DNA from: Flavobacterium anhuiense
GTDB taxonomy: Bacteria > Bacteroidota > Bacteroidia > Flavobacteriales > Flavobacteriaceae
Length of the DNA stretch: 64,000 nt
Direction of reading: 5' to 3'
Assembly (NCBI RefSeq): GCF_900101855.1
Contig: NZ_FMVC01000002.1
Coordinates: forward strand, 287,328 to 351,327
Positions 26,316 through 35,044 of the stretch are shown here, piece by piece. The notes under the pieces are model-generated. The model had not been told where the DNA came from and did not search any database. It worked only from the letters and a program-made list of their open reading frames with translations. Numbering within the stretch: position 1 is the first letter of the stretch; each line of letters opens with the position of its first letter. Both the position numbers and the translations under genes were made by a program.

Positions 26316-27662
26316 ATGAGCACTTTCGAAAAATTTAATCTTCCAAAATCATTACAAAAAGCAGTTGACGAATTAGGATTTGTTACGCCTACTCCTATTC
26401 AAGAAAAATCTTTTTCTGTAATCATGTCTGGACGTGATATGATGGGAATTGCACAAACGGGAACCGGTAAAACATTTGCTTATTTATTACCTCTTTTAAA
26501 GCTTTATAAATTCACTCATACCAATACGCCAAAAATTGTAATTCTAGTTCCAACACGCGAATTAGTAGTTCAAGTGGTTGAAGAAGTAGAAAAACTGACG
26601 AAATATATGTCGGTTAAAACTTTAGGGATTTATGGAGGCGTAAACATCAATACACAGAAAAAAGCCGTTTACGAAGGGGTTGACATTTTAGTTGGAACTC
26701 CTGGACGTACAATGGATTTAGCTCTTGATGCTGTTGTTCGTTTTGACGAAACACAAAAACTGGTTATCGACGAGTTTGACGAAATGCTGAATTTAGGTTT
26801 CAGACCACAGCTGACTTCGCTTTTTGCGATGATGAAACCTAAACGTCAAAACATTCTGTTCTCTGCAACGATGACAGACGAAGTTGATGATTTATTAAAT
26901 GATTATTTTGATTTTCCTGAAGAAGTGACATTAGCACCATCAGGAACGCCTCTTGAGAAAATTACGCAGCTTACTTATAATGTTCCAAATTTCAATACAA
27001 AAGTAAATCTGTTGAAACATTTATTGGAAACCGATGAAAGCATGAGCCGTATTTTGGTTTTCGTAAACAACAAAAAGATTTCAGATATGCTTTTCAATCG
27101 CATTGATGAACTTTTTGACGGGCAATTTGGTGTGATTCACTCCAACAAATCTCAAAATTATCGTTTGAGTACAATGGCTGAGTTTCAAGAAGGAAATCTT
27201 CGCGGTTTAATTACAACCGATGTTATGGCAAGAGGTTTGGACATTTCTAACATTACACACGTAATTAACTTCGAACTTCCAGAAGAACCTGAATTGTACA
27301 TGCACAGAATTGGCCGTACAGGTCGTGCAGATGCAACAGGAACAGCCATTAGTTTTGTTACTCCTAGAGAAGAAGAATTCAAAATAGCAACGGAACTTTT
27401 AATGGATCAAGAGCTTGAAATAGCTGATTTTCCTGAAGAAGTTGAAATTTCAGAAAAACTTATTGAAGCTGAAAAAGATAAATTACCAAGAAAGTTTTTA
27501 TTGAAAAAACCGAAGCTGGAAGGCGAAGGCGCTTTTCACGAAAAATCTAAAAAGAACCAGAAAGTCAATCTTGGAGGTCCTTCAAAAACCAAAAAGAAAA
27601 CACATGGTTCGGTTAATCGAAATATGTTGAAGACAAGAAACGAGAAGAAGAAAAAAAAATAA
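26316..27662 (+). CDS. DEAD-box family RNA helicase (motif II DEFD)
   Basis: A 448-residue ATP-dependent RNA helicase with the Q motif (FNLPKSLQKAVDELGFVTPTPIQ region), motif I AQTGTGKT, Ia PTREL, GG, TPGR, motif III SAT, motif V TDVMARGLD and motif VI HRIGRTGRAD. Motif II reads Asp152-Glu-Phe-Asp155 in place of DEAD; the first two acids and the final Asp are kept, so ATP hydrolysis should be intact. The C-terminal tail (about 385-448) is Lys-rich and probably binds RNA. Likely roles are ribosome assembly or mRNA decay. A -7-like element TACATTTG lies at 26291-26298. Confidence 0.92.
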   Translation: MSTFEKFNLPKSLQKAVDELGFVTPTPIQEKSFSVIMSGRDMMGIAQTGTGKTFAYLLPLLKLYKFTHTNTPKIVILVPTRELVVQVVEEVEKLTKYMSVKTLGIYGGVNINTQKKAVYEGVDILVGTPGRTMDLALDAVVRFDETQKLVIDEFDEMLNLGFRPQLTSLFAMMKPKRQNILFSATMTDEVDDLLNDYFDFPEEVTLAPSGTPLEKITQLTYNVPNFNTKVNLLKHLLETDESMSRILVFVNNKKISDMLFNRIDELFDGQFGVIHSNKSQNYRLSTMAEFQEGNLRGLITTDVMARGLDISNITHVINFELPEEPELYMHRIGRTGRADATGTAISFVTPREEEFKIATELLMDQELEIADFPEEVEISEKLIEAEKDKLPRKFLLKKPKLEGEGAFHEKSKKNQKVNLGGPSKTKKKTHGSVNRNMLKTRNEKKKKK

Positions 27663-27669
27663 GTGTTTT

Positions 27670-27780
27670 TTAGATACTAAGCTACTAAGTTTCTAAGTTT
27701 TTTTCTATAAAATATGAAAAGGGTAAAGATTTAAATAAATCTTTACCCTTTTTTTATCTTAGAACCTTAGCAACTTTTCT
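27670..27780. repeat. Second set of inverted 8-bp tandem repeats around a terminator
   Basis: Units of the pattern agatacta, agctacta, agtttcta (about 27671-27694) precede the hairpin 27717-27752, and reverse-sense units (atcttaga, accttagc) follow it to about 27780. The design is the same as at 22168-22290. Confidence 0.6.
27717..27757. terminator. Bidirectional terminator between helicase and lactonase genes
   Basis: Sixteen-base perfect arms (27717-27732 and 27737-27752, core gggtaaagat) with a 4-base loop, A-run on one side and T-run on the other. Confidence 0.85.
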
Positions 27781-28893
27781 CTATATTTTCGTAAACAACA
27801 ATCCCACTGGCGAACACAACTGTATTCTTCTGCCAGTATCTACAATCTTTCCTGTTGCTATATCTCTTTTAAAAATAACTATATCATTAGTATATTGATG
27901 GCCTACTAAAAGGTAATTTCCTGTTGGATCAATTGCAAAATCACGTGGACCTTTTCCTAATGTGCTTTGCTGTTCTACTAATTCCAGACTTCCTGTTTTA
28001 GAGATTTTGTAAACCGAAATAGCATTTGCATCAACACGGTCTGAAACGTATAAAAAATTTCCATCAGGTGAAATTTTGATTGCAGCTGCACCCGTTCCGC
28101 CTTTAAAGTCTTTTGGAAGAATGCTTGTTTCAGCAACTACTTTTAAACTTCCAGTTTTATCCCAGCTTAGTGTTGTTAAAGTCCCATCCAATTCCTGAAC
28201 TAAATACACAAATTTTCCGTCTTTACTGAAAGTTAAGTGTCTTGGTCCGCTTCCCGGTTTTACATCAACACTACCTTTTAAAGTCAGAATTTCATTTTTT
28301 GAAGTTGGGTTGTATTTATAAATAAACACTTTATCTAAACCTAAATCATTTGATAAAACAAACTTTTTGTCTGGAGAAAACATAACCATGTGCACATGCG
28401 CCTTTTCCTGACGAGCTGCATTTGGTCCTTTTCCTTCATGTTGAATAAGTTGTTGTTTTTCTGTAATGCTTCCATCTGGATTTTTCTTAAAAACAACCAT
28501 GCTTCCACCAGAATAATTGGCAGCAATTACATTTTTATCATCATTAATTAAATGGCAAGGATCTGCTCCAAAAGAATCATTTTTATTTAAAAGATTGATT
28601 TTGCCTGTTTGCGAATCATATGAAAAAGAACTTACTGTACTTTGCGCCCCGTTTTCGTTTACAGCATAAATAAATTTATTATCTGCAGAAACTGATAAAT
28701 AGCTCGGACTAACAACATTCTCTGAAGAACTTTTTAATTTATAATCACCTGTTGTAGCATCAAATTCATACACATAGATTCCGTTGCTTTGGCAAGTATT
28801 GGTGTAAGTTCCAACCAGTAAGTTGAATTTATTCTGAGCTCTAACCGCGGTTATTGATAAAGCTGAAAATAACACTAGATACATTTTTTTCAT
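27781..28893 (-). CDS. Secreted lactonase family (6-phosphogluconolactonase-like) beta-propeller protein
   Basis: A 370-residue exported protein with a signal peptide (about 1-19, ending ITAVRAQ). A seven-bladed propeller of the YbhE/lactonase family follows, with repeated blade motifs such as FSPDKKFVLSNDLGLDKVFIY, FSKDGKFVYLVQELDG and ISPDGNFLYVSDRVDANAI. The family includes 6-phosphogluconolactonase, but the signal peptide puts this copy outside the cytosol. The real substrate may therefore be another lactone or polysaccharide, and the enzyme name should not be taken literally. The gene is divergent from the BatA-type gene. Confidence 0.85.
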   Translation of the reverse strand: MKKMYLVLFSALSITAVRAQNKFNLLVGTYTNTCQSNGIYVYEFDATTGDYKLKSSSENVVSPSYLSVSADNKFIYAVNENGAQSTVSSFSYDSQTGKINLLNKNDSFGADPCHLINDDKNVIAANYSGGSMVVFKKNPDGSITEKQQLIQHEGKGPNAARQEKAHVHMVMFSPDKKFVLSNDLGLDKVFIYKYNPTSKNEILTLKGSVDVKPGSGPRHLTFSKDGKFVYLVQELDGTLTTLSWDKTGSLKVVAETSILPKDFKGGTGAAAIKISPDGNFLYVSDRVDANAISVYKISKTGSLELVEQQSTLGKGPRDFAIDPTGNYLLVGHQYTNDIVIFKRDIATGKIVDTGRRIQLCSPVGLLFTKI

Positions 28894-29143
28894 AGTTTAT
28901 TTTTGTTTTTGTGAATTAGCTAAAATAAGTAATAATATTTGTTTGAAGGAGCTTCTAAGTTACAAAGAAATTACAAAAGTTACATTTTTTGATAGTTTTC
29001 TTGCTAGTCAAAACATTTTCAATTCATAATTGACAATTAACAATTCATAATTCTCCTACTTATATGGTTTAATAATTTTAATTTGTATTTTTGACCAGCA
29101 TCTTCGCGAAAAACAAAACGTAGTGAAGTAAATCGAAGCCAGA

Positions 29144-31072
29144 ATGCATTTTAAACATCCCGAAATTCTATACTTTCTGTTTTTATTGATCGTTCCAATT
29201 TTGGTACACTTATTTCAATTAAGACGATTCAAAACTTCCTATTTTACCAATGTACGCTTCTTAAAAGAACTTGCTATACAGACTCGTAAGAGTTCTAAAA
29301 TCAAAAAACGCCTTTTATTGGCCACTCGTTTATTATTGCTTATCTGTGCCATTATCGCCTTTGCACAGCCTTTTTTTGAAGCAGCCGACAGTAAGAACGC
29401 TTCAAATGAGATGTATATTGTACTGGATAATTCTTTCAGCATGCAGGCAAAAGGCAAAAAAGGAGAATTATTAAAAAGAGCCGTACAGGAATTGCTTGAA
29501 AACACTCCAGAAAACACACAATTTTCACTTTTAACCAACACTGAAAATTTTTGGAATACGGATATAAAATCTTCTAGAAGTGCTTTACAAAATTTAAAAT
29601 ACAGCGCTTCTCCTTTTGACCTTTCAGCAATTACAGCTAAAATAAAAACTCATAAATCGGCTCATAAAAAAGATATTGTCATTATTACTGATGCTGTCGG
29701 TTTAAAGGAAGCAGCTATTCAAAATATAGATTTCGAAGAAAAACCATACTTTATTGTTCCAGAAGCGGAGCAAAAAAACAATGTCTCAATAGACAGCGTT
29801 TACATCAATCAGACTTTAGAAAACTTCTACGAAATCGGAATTAATCTATCAGCTTATGGCGAAGATTTTAAACCAGTTTCAACAGCACTTTACAATCAAA
29901 ATAAACTGATTGCCAAAACTATTGTCAATTTCGACGCCAAGAAAAAGAAAATCAATTTCACGATTCCAAAAGAAGCTTTTCATGGATATGTAACAATTGA
30001 AGACAATGGTTTAACTTATGATAATAAATTGTTTTTCAGCATTTCAAAAAATAAAAAAACAAACGTTATCAGCATTGGTGAACCTGAAAAAAGCAATTTT
30101 TTATCCAGAATTTACACTTTTGCAGAATTCAATTATAACAATTATCCAATCGGTTCTTTAGATTATAATAGTTTAGAAAAACAAAATACTATTATTTTAA
30201 ATGAACTGGTTGATATTCCGCAAGCATTACAAACCACTTTAAAGGCTTTTGTTTCTAAAGGAGGAAATTTAGTTGTGATTCCATCCGAGAAAACTTCTCT
30301 TTCAAGTTTAAACGCTTTATTGGGTAATTTTGGAAAAATTCAATTCGGAAATTTAGAAACCAACAGTAAATTAATCACTAAAATTAATTTTGATCATCCT
30401 CTTTTTTCAGGCGTTTTCGAAAACAAAATAACCAATTTCCAATACCCAAAAGTAAACAGTTCGTTTGCCGTGTCGAGTTCATATCCTGCTGTTCTTTCGT
30501 TTGAAGACCAGACTGCTTTTGTAACCGCCGTTCAAAATCAGGTTTCTGGAGTTACGGTTTTTACAGCTCCGATTAATAGTGCCAATTCTAATTTTCAGCA
30601 ATCGCCTTTAATTGTCCCATTGTTTTATAAAATTGCTCAAAACAATCAGAAAACTGGCGTAAATGCTTTAACAATAGGAAACAATCAACCTTATTTTGTT
30701 GATGTTCTTTTGACTAAAGATGCTATTTTGGAAGTAAAAGGAACAGAAGATTCGTTTATACCCGTTCAGCAGATTTTAAACAATAAAGTCAAATTAACCT
30801 TTAATGATTTTCCTGAAACAGCAGGAAATTACAGTGTTTTTGACAAAAAAGAATGGGTAGAAAACATCAGTTTCAATTACAAAAGAACCGAAAGCGATTT
30901 AAGCCAAGTAAACACCAATGTAGTTTCTGATTTCAAAACTGCCGATACGATTTCGACCATTTTCAATACGTTACAAACTGAACGAACCGACAGCCAAATT
31001 TGGAAATGGTTTGTTATCTTTGCACTGTTATTTTTAGCATTAGAAATGGCAATCATAAAATTTGTAAAATAG
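29144..31072 (+). CDS. BatA/von Willebrand factor A domain membrane protein
   Basis: A 642-residue protein with an N-terminal BatA segment (HPEILYFLFLLIVPILVHLF, first helix) and a second helix (about 60-78). A VWA-like domain follows with the MIDAS-type motif DNSFSM, then a long extracytoplasmic region and a final helix at the C-terminus. Bat proteins of Bacteroidota were linked to aerotolerance and stress, but the exact role is unresolved. Here there is no MoxR ATPase next to it, so this is the stand-alone BatA-domain type. TATTTTTG at 29086-29093 could be the -7 element. A dihydroorotase-like gene follows after 65 nt. Confidence 0.85.
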   Translation: MHFKHPEILYFLFLLIVPILVHLFQLRRFKTSYFTNVRFLKELAIQTRKSSKIKKRLLLATRLLLLICAIIAFAQPFFEAADSKNASNEMYIVLDNSFSMQAKGKKGELLKRAVQELLENTPENTQFSLLTNTENFWNTDIKSSRSALQNLKYSASPFDLSAITAKIKTHKSAHKKDIVIITDAVGLKEAAIQNIDFEEKPYFIVPEAEQKNNVSIDSVYINQTLENFYEIGINLSAYGEDFKPVSTALYNQNKLIAKTIVNFDAKKKKINFTIPKEAFHGYVTIEDNGLTYDNKLFFSISKNKKTNVISIGEPEKSNFLSRIYTFAEFNYNNYPIGSLDYNSLEKQNTIILNELVDIPQALQTTLKAFVSKGGNLVVIPSEKTSLSSLNALLGNFGKIQFGNLETNSKLITKINFDHPLFSGVFENKITNFQYPKVNSSFAVSSSYPAVLSFEDQTAFVTAVQNQVSGVTVFTAPINSANSNFQQSPLIVPLFYKIAQNNQKTGVNALTIGNNQPYFVDVLLTKDAILEVKGTEDSFIPVQQILNNKVKLTFNDFPETAGNYSVFDKKEWVENISFNYKRTESDLSQVNTNVVSDFKTADTISTIFNTLQTERTDSQIWKWFVIFALLFLALEMAIIKFVK

Positions 31073-31137
31073 GTTTCTCGTTTTCTAAAACGTCTTACTT
31101 TTTACAAAAATCATTTTACGACAAAAAATATCTACAT

Positions 31138-32388
31138 ATGAAACTAATCATCAAAAGCGCCAAAATTATCGACTCAAAAAGTCCGTTTCACAATCAGACC
31201 GTTGATCTTTTAATTGCAGATGGTGTAATAGAAAAAATAGGCGTTTCACTTCCAAACGATGACGCAGAAGTGGTACGATTTGATAATCTTCATGTTTCTC
31301 AAGGATGGTTTGACAGCAGTGTCTCGTTGGGAGAGCCTGGTTACGAAGACAGAGAAACCATTGCAAACGGATTGAATGTTGCAGCCAAAAGCGGTTTTAC
31401 GGCAATTGCATTACAGCCAAATTCGTTACCAATTATTGACAATCAATCTCAGGTAAATTTTGTAAAAAGCAAAGCAAATGGTTCTGCTACAGAAATTTTT
31501 CCGATTGGTGCTTTAACAAAAGCCAGCGAAGGAAAAGATATGGCGGAGCTTTTTGATATGAAAAATTCTGGAGCGATAGCTTTTGGAGATTACAACAAAA
31601 GCATTGACAATGCTAACATTCTAAAAATTGCTTTGCAATATGTACAAGATTTTGACGGATTGGTAATTGCATATTCTCAAGATCCTAACATTAAAGGAAA
31701 TGGTGTTGCAAATGAAGGAATTGTTTCAACAAGATTAGGTTTAAAAGGAATTCCAAACTTAGCTGAAGAACTTCAAATCTCGAGAAATTTATTTTTATTG
31801 GAATATACTGGTGGAAAACTTCACATTCCGACTATTTCTACAGCAAAATCGGTTGAATTAATTAGAGAAGCTAAAGCAAAAGGCTTAAACGTTACTGCAA
31901 GTGTTTCGGTGCATCATTTGGTTTTAACGGATGAAAAACTGGATGGATTTGACACTCGTTTTAAAGTGACGCCTCCATTAAGAACTGAGGTTGACCGACA
32001 AGCTTTACTAAACGGAATAGCTGACGGAACTATCGACATGATTACTTCAGATCACAATCCGATTGATATCGAATTCAAGAAAATGGAGTTTGATACTGCC
32101 AAAAATGGAACTATCGGATTAGAAAGTGCTTTTGGTGCTTTACTAACGGTTTTACCTGTGGAAACGGTTGTTTCAAAATTAACTGCTACGAGAAATGTTT
32201 TTGGTCTTGAAGATCTTACAATCAAAGAAGGTGCAAAAGCAAATTTAACTTTGTTTACCACAGAAGGGAAATCAACTTTTATGAAAGAAAATATTCTCTC
32301 AAAATCAAAAAATTCTGCTTTTTTAGGAACTGAACTTAAAGGTTCTGTTTACGGGATTTTCAATCAAAATCAATTAGTTACAAAATAA
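31138..32388 (+). CDS. Dihydroorotase-like protein lacking most metal ligands
   Basis: A 416-residue amidohydrolase of the dihydroorotase family; ATG at 31138 opens the family N-terminus (KLIIKSAKIIDSKSPFHNQT). The normal DxHxHxREPG metal and substrate motif reads DSSVSLGEPG here (59-68), so both histidines are Ser61 and Ser63 and the Arg is Gly65. The later His that lies in HAED-type motifs is Tyr179 (IAYSQD), and the His in HVST is Thr232 (PTIST). The final SDHNP motif (Asp305, His306) remains. The family knows such zinc-free, inactive partners (PyrC' of Pseudomonas, a structural partner of aspartate transcarbamoylase), so that role is plausible here. It is followed, four bases on, by a membrane protein gene. 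Confidence 0.85.
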   Translation: MKLIIKSAKIIDSKSPFHNQTVDLLIADGVIEKIGVSLPNDDAEVVRFDNLHVSQGWFDSSVSLGEPGYEDRETIANGLNVAAKSGFTAIALQPNSLPIIDNQSQVNFVKSKANGSATEIFPIGALTKASEGKDMAELFDMKNSGAIAFGDYNKSIDNANILKIALQYVQDFDGLVIAYSQDPNIKGNGVANEGIVSTRLGLKGIPNLAEELQISRNLFLLEYTGGKLHIPTISTAKSVELIREAKAKGLNVTASVSVHHLVLTDEKLDGFDTRFKVTPPLRTEVDRQALLNGIADGTIDMITSDHNPIDIEFKKMEFDTAKNGTIGLESAFGALLTVLPVETVVSKLTATRNVFGLEDLTIKEGAKANLTLFTTEGKSTFMKENILSKSKNSAFLGTELKGSVYGIFNQNQLVTK

Positions 32389-32392
32389 TAAA

Positions 32393-32719
32393 ATGAATAA
32401 TTCAGTCGAAGAAGGAAAATCAATTGCTATAACTAGCTATATTCTAATTATTGGTGTTTTAATCGCCATGAGCATGAATTCTGAGAACAAAAATAGTTTT
32501 GCTTCCTTTCATATCCGCCAATCTTTAGGATTGTCTTTAACCTTTATTTCTTTGGGTGCAATCATTAGTAATTTCGATAGTTTCTTCATTACTTTCCCAA
32601 TGTGGATCTGCATTTCAATTTTATGGACTTTCGGTATTTTTAACGCCATTCAAGGACAAATGAGACCTATTCCTTTAGTTGGAAATTTATTTCAAAAATG
32701 GTTTAAAAAAATTGGTTAA
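32393..32719 (+). CDS. Small DUF4870/Tic20-like membrane protein
   Basis: A 108-residue protein with three hydrophobic segments (about 15-27, 48-61 and 67-86). It carries the segment SFASFHIRQSLGLSLTFI, typical of the DUF4870/Tic20-like family, and a short C-terminal Trp-Phe-Lys-Lys stretch. It starts only four bases after the dihydroorotase-like stop, so it is co-transcribed. The family's function is not settled. Confidence 0.7.
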   Translation: MNNSVEEGKSIAITSYILIIGVLIAMSMNSENKNSFASFHIRQSLGLSLTFISLGAIISNFDSFFITFPMWICISILWTFGIFNAIQGQMRPIPLVGNLFQKWFKKIG

Positions 32720-32857
32720 TTTTTAAATTTCCAATTTTTAAGCACCAAATTCTAAACTAAAAACGTCAAAACTTTTGTCAAAGTTAAGAATTGAAAACCG
32801 CGACTGAGACTGAGACTAAAAATTTACAATTCACAACTTACAATTCATAATTAAAAA

Positions 32858-33502
32858 ATGAATCTATCCTTAGAATATAAAATCAGAGAACCAAAAGTAA
32901 TTTTAGATAAAAATCCTTTATTGCTTTTATTGCACGGATACGGCAGCAACGAAGCCGATTTATTCTCTTTTGCTTCTGAACTTCCAGATAATTATTATAT
33001 CATTTCTGCAAGAGCCCCTTACGATTTACAATATGGCGCTTATGCTTGGTATGCCATCAACTTTGATGCAGATCAAAATAAATTTTCAGATAACGAACAA
33101 GCCAAAACTTCAAGAGATTTAATTTCAAAGTTTATTGATGAATTAGTGGCAAATTATCCAATTGATGCGAACAACGTAACGTTAATTGGATTTAGTCAAG
33201 GTTCAATTTTAAGTTATGCAACGGCACTTTCTTATCCTGAAAAAATTCAGAGAGTTGTCGCAATGAGCGGTTATTTCAACGAAGAAATCATCAAAGAAGG
33301 TTTTGAAAACAATGATTTCAAAAACTTAAAATTCTTCGCTTCACACGGAACTGTAGATCAAGTTATTCCAATTGAATGGGCAAGAAAAACACCTGCCGCT
33401 TTAGAAAAACTTAATATTCCGCTTACGTACAAGGAATATCCTGTTGGACATGGAGTTGCTCCTCAGAATTTCTTTGATTTCAAGAATTGGTTAACTTTAT
33501 AA
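32858..33502 (+). CDS. Phospholipase/carboxylesterase family serine hydrolase
   Basis: A 214-residue cytosolic alpha/beta-hydrolase of the phospholipase/carboxylesterase (PF02230) family. The oxyanion segment LLLHGYGSNEADLF, the nucleophile elbow GFSQG (Ser113), Asp167 in SHGTVDQVIP and His198 in YPVGHGVAP form the classical triad. It may hydrolyse short acyl esters or lysophospholipids. The gene is preceded by low-complexity words (for example tacaattcataatt) rather than a clear promoter. Confidence 0.9.
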   Translation: MNLSLEYKIREPKVILDKNPLLLLLHGYGSNEADLFSFASELPDNYYIISARAPYDLQYGAYAWYAINFDADQNKFSDNEQAKTSRDLISKFIDELVANYPIDANNVTLIGFSQGSILSYATALSYPEKIQRVVAMSGYFNEEIIKEGFENNDFKNLKFFASHGTVDQVIPIEWARKTPAALEKLNIPLTYKEYPVGHGVAPQNFFDFKNWLTL

Positions 33503-33610
33503 CTCATTAAAAAACAAAGAAAAAACTTACTTTTTTTGTCGTTTTGCAAATTATATATTGTATTTTCGTCTTAACAAACTAACGTAGTTTAATAAAGATA
33601 AAAATAATTA

Positions 33611-33650
33611 AATACCCAAAAGTTTCTTTAAAAGGAAACTTTTGGGTATT
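33611..33650 (+). terminator. Hairpin between esterase and toxin genes
   Basis: Sixteen-base perfect arms (33611-33626 and 33635-33650, aatacccaaaagtttc and its complement) with an 8-base loop and a short T-rich tail. It could end the esterase transcript 109 bases after its stop. It could instead be a leader hairpin for the toxin gene at 33668 if transcription starts near 33575 (possible TTG at 33536-33538 with TATTTTCG at 33561-33568). Confidence 0.6.
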
Positions 33651-33667
33651 TTTGTAATAGTAAGAGA

Positions 33668-34006
33668 ATGGAAAAAAATTTTGATATAATTTTTCTAGAA
33701 GAGGTTTTTGATTTTCTTAGAAATTTAAAAGCAAAACATTCAGAAAAAATACTTTATAACATTAGAAAATCGCAAACAAAAAATGACCCTGAACTTTTTA
33801 AAAAGTTAAATAATGACATTTGGGAGTTTCGAACTTTATATCAAGGAAATCATTATCGATTATTTGCTTTTTGGGACAAAACCAATACACAAAATACTTT
33901 AGTAATTTCTACACATGGCTTTATAAAAAAGCAAGGCAAAGTGCCCGAGAAAGAAATATTAAAAGCGCAAAAACTGAGATTAGAATATTTTAAAGATAAA
34001 GATTAA
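33668..34006 (+). CDS. Toxin of a type II toxin-antitoxin pair (HigB/RelE superfamily)
   Basis: A 112-residue protein of the RelE/ParE superfamily, Gp49/HigB-like branch. The segments FLEEVFDFLRNLKAKHSEKI, DIWEFRTLYQGNHYRLFAFW and THGFIKKQGKVPEKEI are typical, with the basic and aromatic residues that cleave mRNA on the ribosome. It precedes an XRE antitoxin gene by 16 nt, in the toxin-first order of higBA. Confidence 0.85.
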   Translation: MEKNFDIIFLEEVFDFLRNLKAKHSEKILYNIRKSQTKNDPELFKKLNNDIWEFRTLYQGNHYRLFAFWDKTNTQNTLVISTHGFIKKQGKVPEKEILKAQKLRLEYFKDKD

Positions 34007-34022
34007 ATTCAATTTTAAAAAT

Positions 34023-34337
34023 ATGAAAACATATACTTTGAATCAAGTAACAGATGAGATAGTTGGCAAAATCGGAACTCCTGCAAGAGATCAATTTGAG
34101 TATGACTTGCAAATGGATTTAATCGGAAATGCTATTAAACAAACTCGTAAAGAGCGTAATTTAACTCAAGAAGAATTAGGAAAACTTATTGGGGTACAAA
34201 AAGCGCAAATATCTAAACTTGAAAAAAACGCTGGAAATGTAACACTTGAAACTGTTATTAAAGTTTTTACAGCACTAAAAGCTACAGTCAAATTTCAAAT
34301 AGAATTAAAAGACTTAACGATCAGTTTAGACAAATAA
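34023..34337 (+). CDS. XRE-family antitoxin (HigA-like)
   Basis: A 104-residue protein with a helix-turn-helix of the XRE type (about 40-92: IKQTRKERNLTQEELGKLIG, then VQKAQISKLEKNAGNVTLETV). It should neutralize the upstream toxin and repress the operon by binding near the promoter. The N-terminal 35 residues may contact the toxin. It follows the toxin by 16 nt on the same strand. Confidence 0.85.
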   Translation: MKTYTLNQVTDEIVGKIGTPARDQFEYDLQMDLIGNAIKQTRKERNLTQEELGKLIGVQKAQISKLEKNAGNVTLETVIKVFTALKATVKFQIELKDLTISLDK

Positions 34338-34370
34338 ATTTTGCTATTTTATAACTACAATACTTTATAA

Positions 34371-34940
34371 ATGAACACCAAAAAACTTGATAATCCTGCA
34401 TTAATTTTAATTGATATTCAAAAAGGCTTTCATGATATTGCCTATTGGGGCGGCGACCGTAATAATGTTACAGCAGAAGAAAAAGCTGGCGAACTTCTGG
34501 AAATTTGGAGAAACAAAAAATTGCCTATTTTTCACATACAGCATTGTTCTTCAAATCCAAATTCGATTTTAAACGAAACAAACCCGGGAAATGAATTTCA
34601 AGATGTGGCAAAACCTCTTGAAGAAGAAATCATTATTAAAAAGAATGTCAACAGTGCTTTTATTGGAACTAATTTAAAAGAGCTTATTGATAATGCCGAA
34701 ATAACTAATCTTGTTATTGTGGGTTTAACTACAGACCACTGTGTTTCTACCACGACAAGAATGGCTGGAAATTTCGGTTACAATGTTTACTTGGTTTCTA
34801 ATGCAACGGCAACTTTCAATAAAAAAGGCTTAAACGGAGAAGAATTCTCTGCCGAATTAATACATCAGACTGCTTTAGCAAGTTTAAATGAAGAATTTGC
34901 TCAAGTCGTAGATTCTGAATTTATTAAAGAGATTATTTAG
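34371..34940 (+). CDS. Isochorismatase-family cysteine hydrolase
   Basis: A 189-residue hydrolase with the family triad: Asp15 (LILIDIQKGF), Lys91 (IIIKKNVNSAF) and Cys124 (VGLTTDHCVSTTTRMA). Members hydrolyse amides or isochorismate, for example nicotinamidase-related or ureidoacrylate hydrolases. The substrate of this copy is unknown. It follows the toxin-antitoxin pair by 33 nt and is probably separate from it in function. Confidence 0.87.
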   Translation: MNTKKLDNPALILIDIQKGFHDIAYWGGDRNNVTAEEKAGELLEIWRNKKLPIFHIQHCSSNPNSILNETNPGNEFQDVAKPLEEEIIIKKNVNSAFIGTNLKELIDNAEITNLVIVGLTTDHCVSTTTRMAGNFGYNVYLVSNATATFNKKGLNGEEFSAELIHQTALASLNEEFAQVVDSEFIKEII

Positions 34941-34942
34941 TA

Positions 34943-35039
34943 TTCAGTCGCAGTCGCAGTTTCAATTTAACTATAAAAAAACTTTGTCAAAGTTTAAAAC
35001 TTTGACAAAGTTCTAACTAAAACCGAGACTGCGACTGTA
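34943..35039. repeat. Nested inverted repeat with cagtcgcag ends
   Basis: Outer ends ttcagtcgcagtcgcagttt and cgagactgcgactg are imperfect inverted copies around the inner hairpin at 34980-35012. The same word pair (aacttttgtcaaagtt plus gcgactgagactgagact) occurs at about 32770-32820, and cagtctcag units occur at 38384-38422. Confidence 0.5.
34980..35012 (-). terminator. Hairpin terminator for the minus-strand lipoprotein gene
   Basis: Sixteen-base arms (34980-34995 and 34997-35012) are exact complements; the innermost pairs must open to form a loop. The minus strand continues with a T-run. The stem may also stop the plus-strand hydrolase transcript. Confidence 0.7.
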
Positions 35040-35044
35040 AACTT

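Noticed and set aside
31000..31137. 46 extra N-terminal codons of the dihydroorotase-like gene
   Set aside because: They overlap the end of the BatA-type gene in another frame; the family N-terminus starts at 31138.
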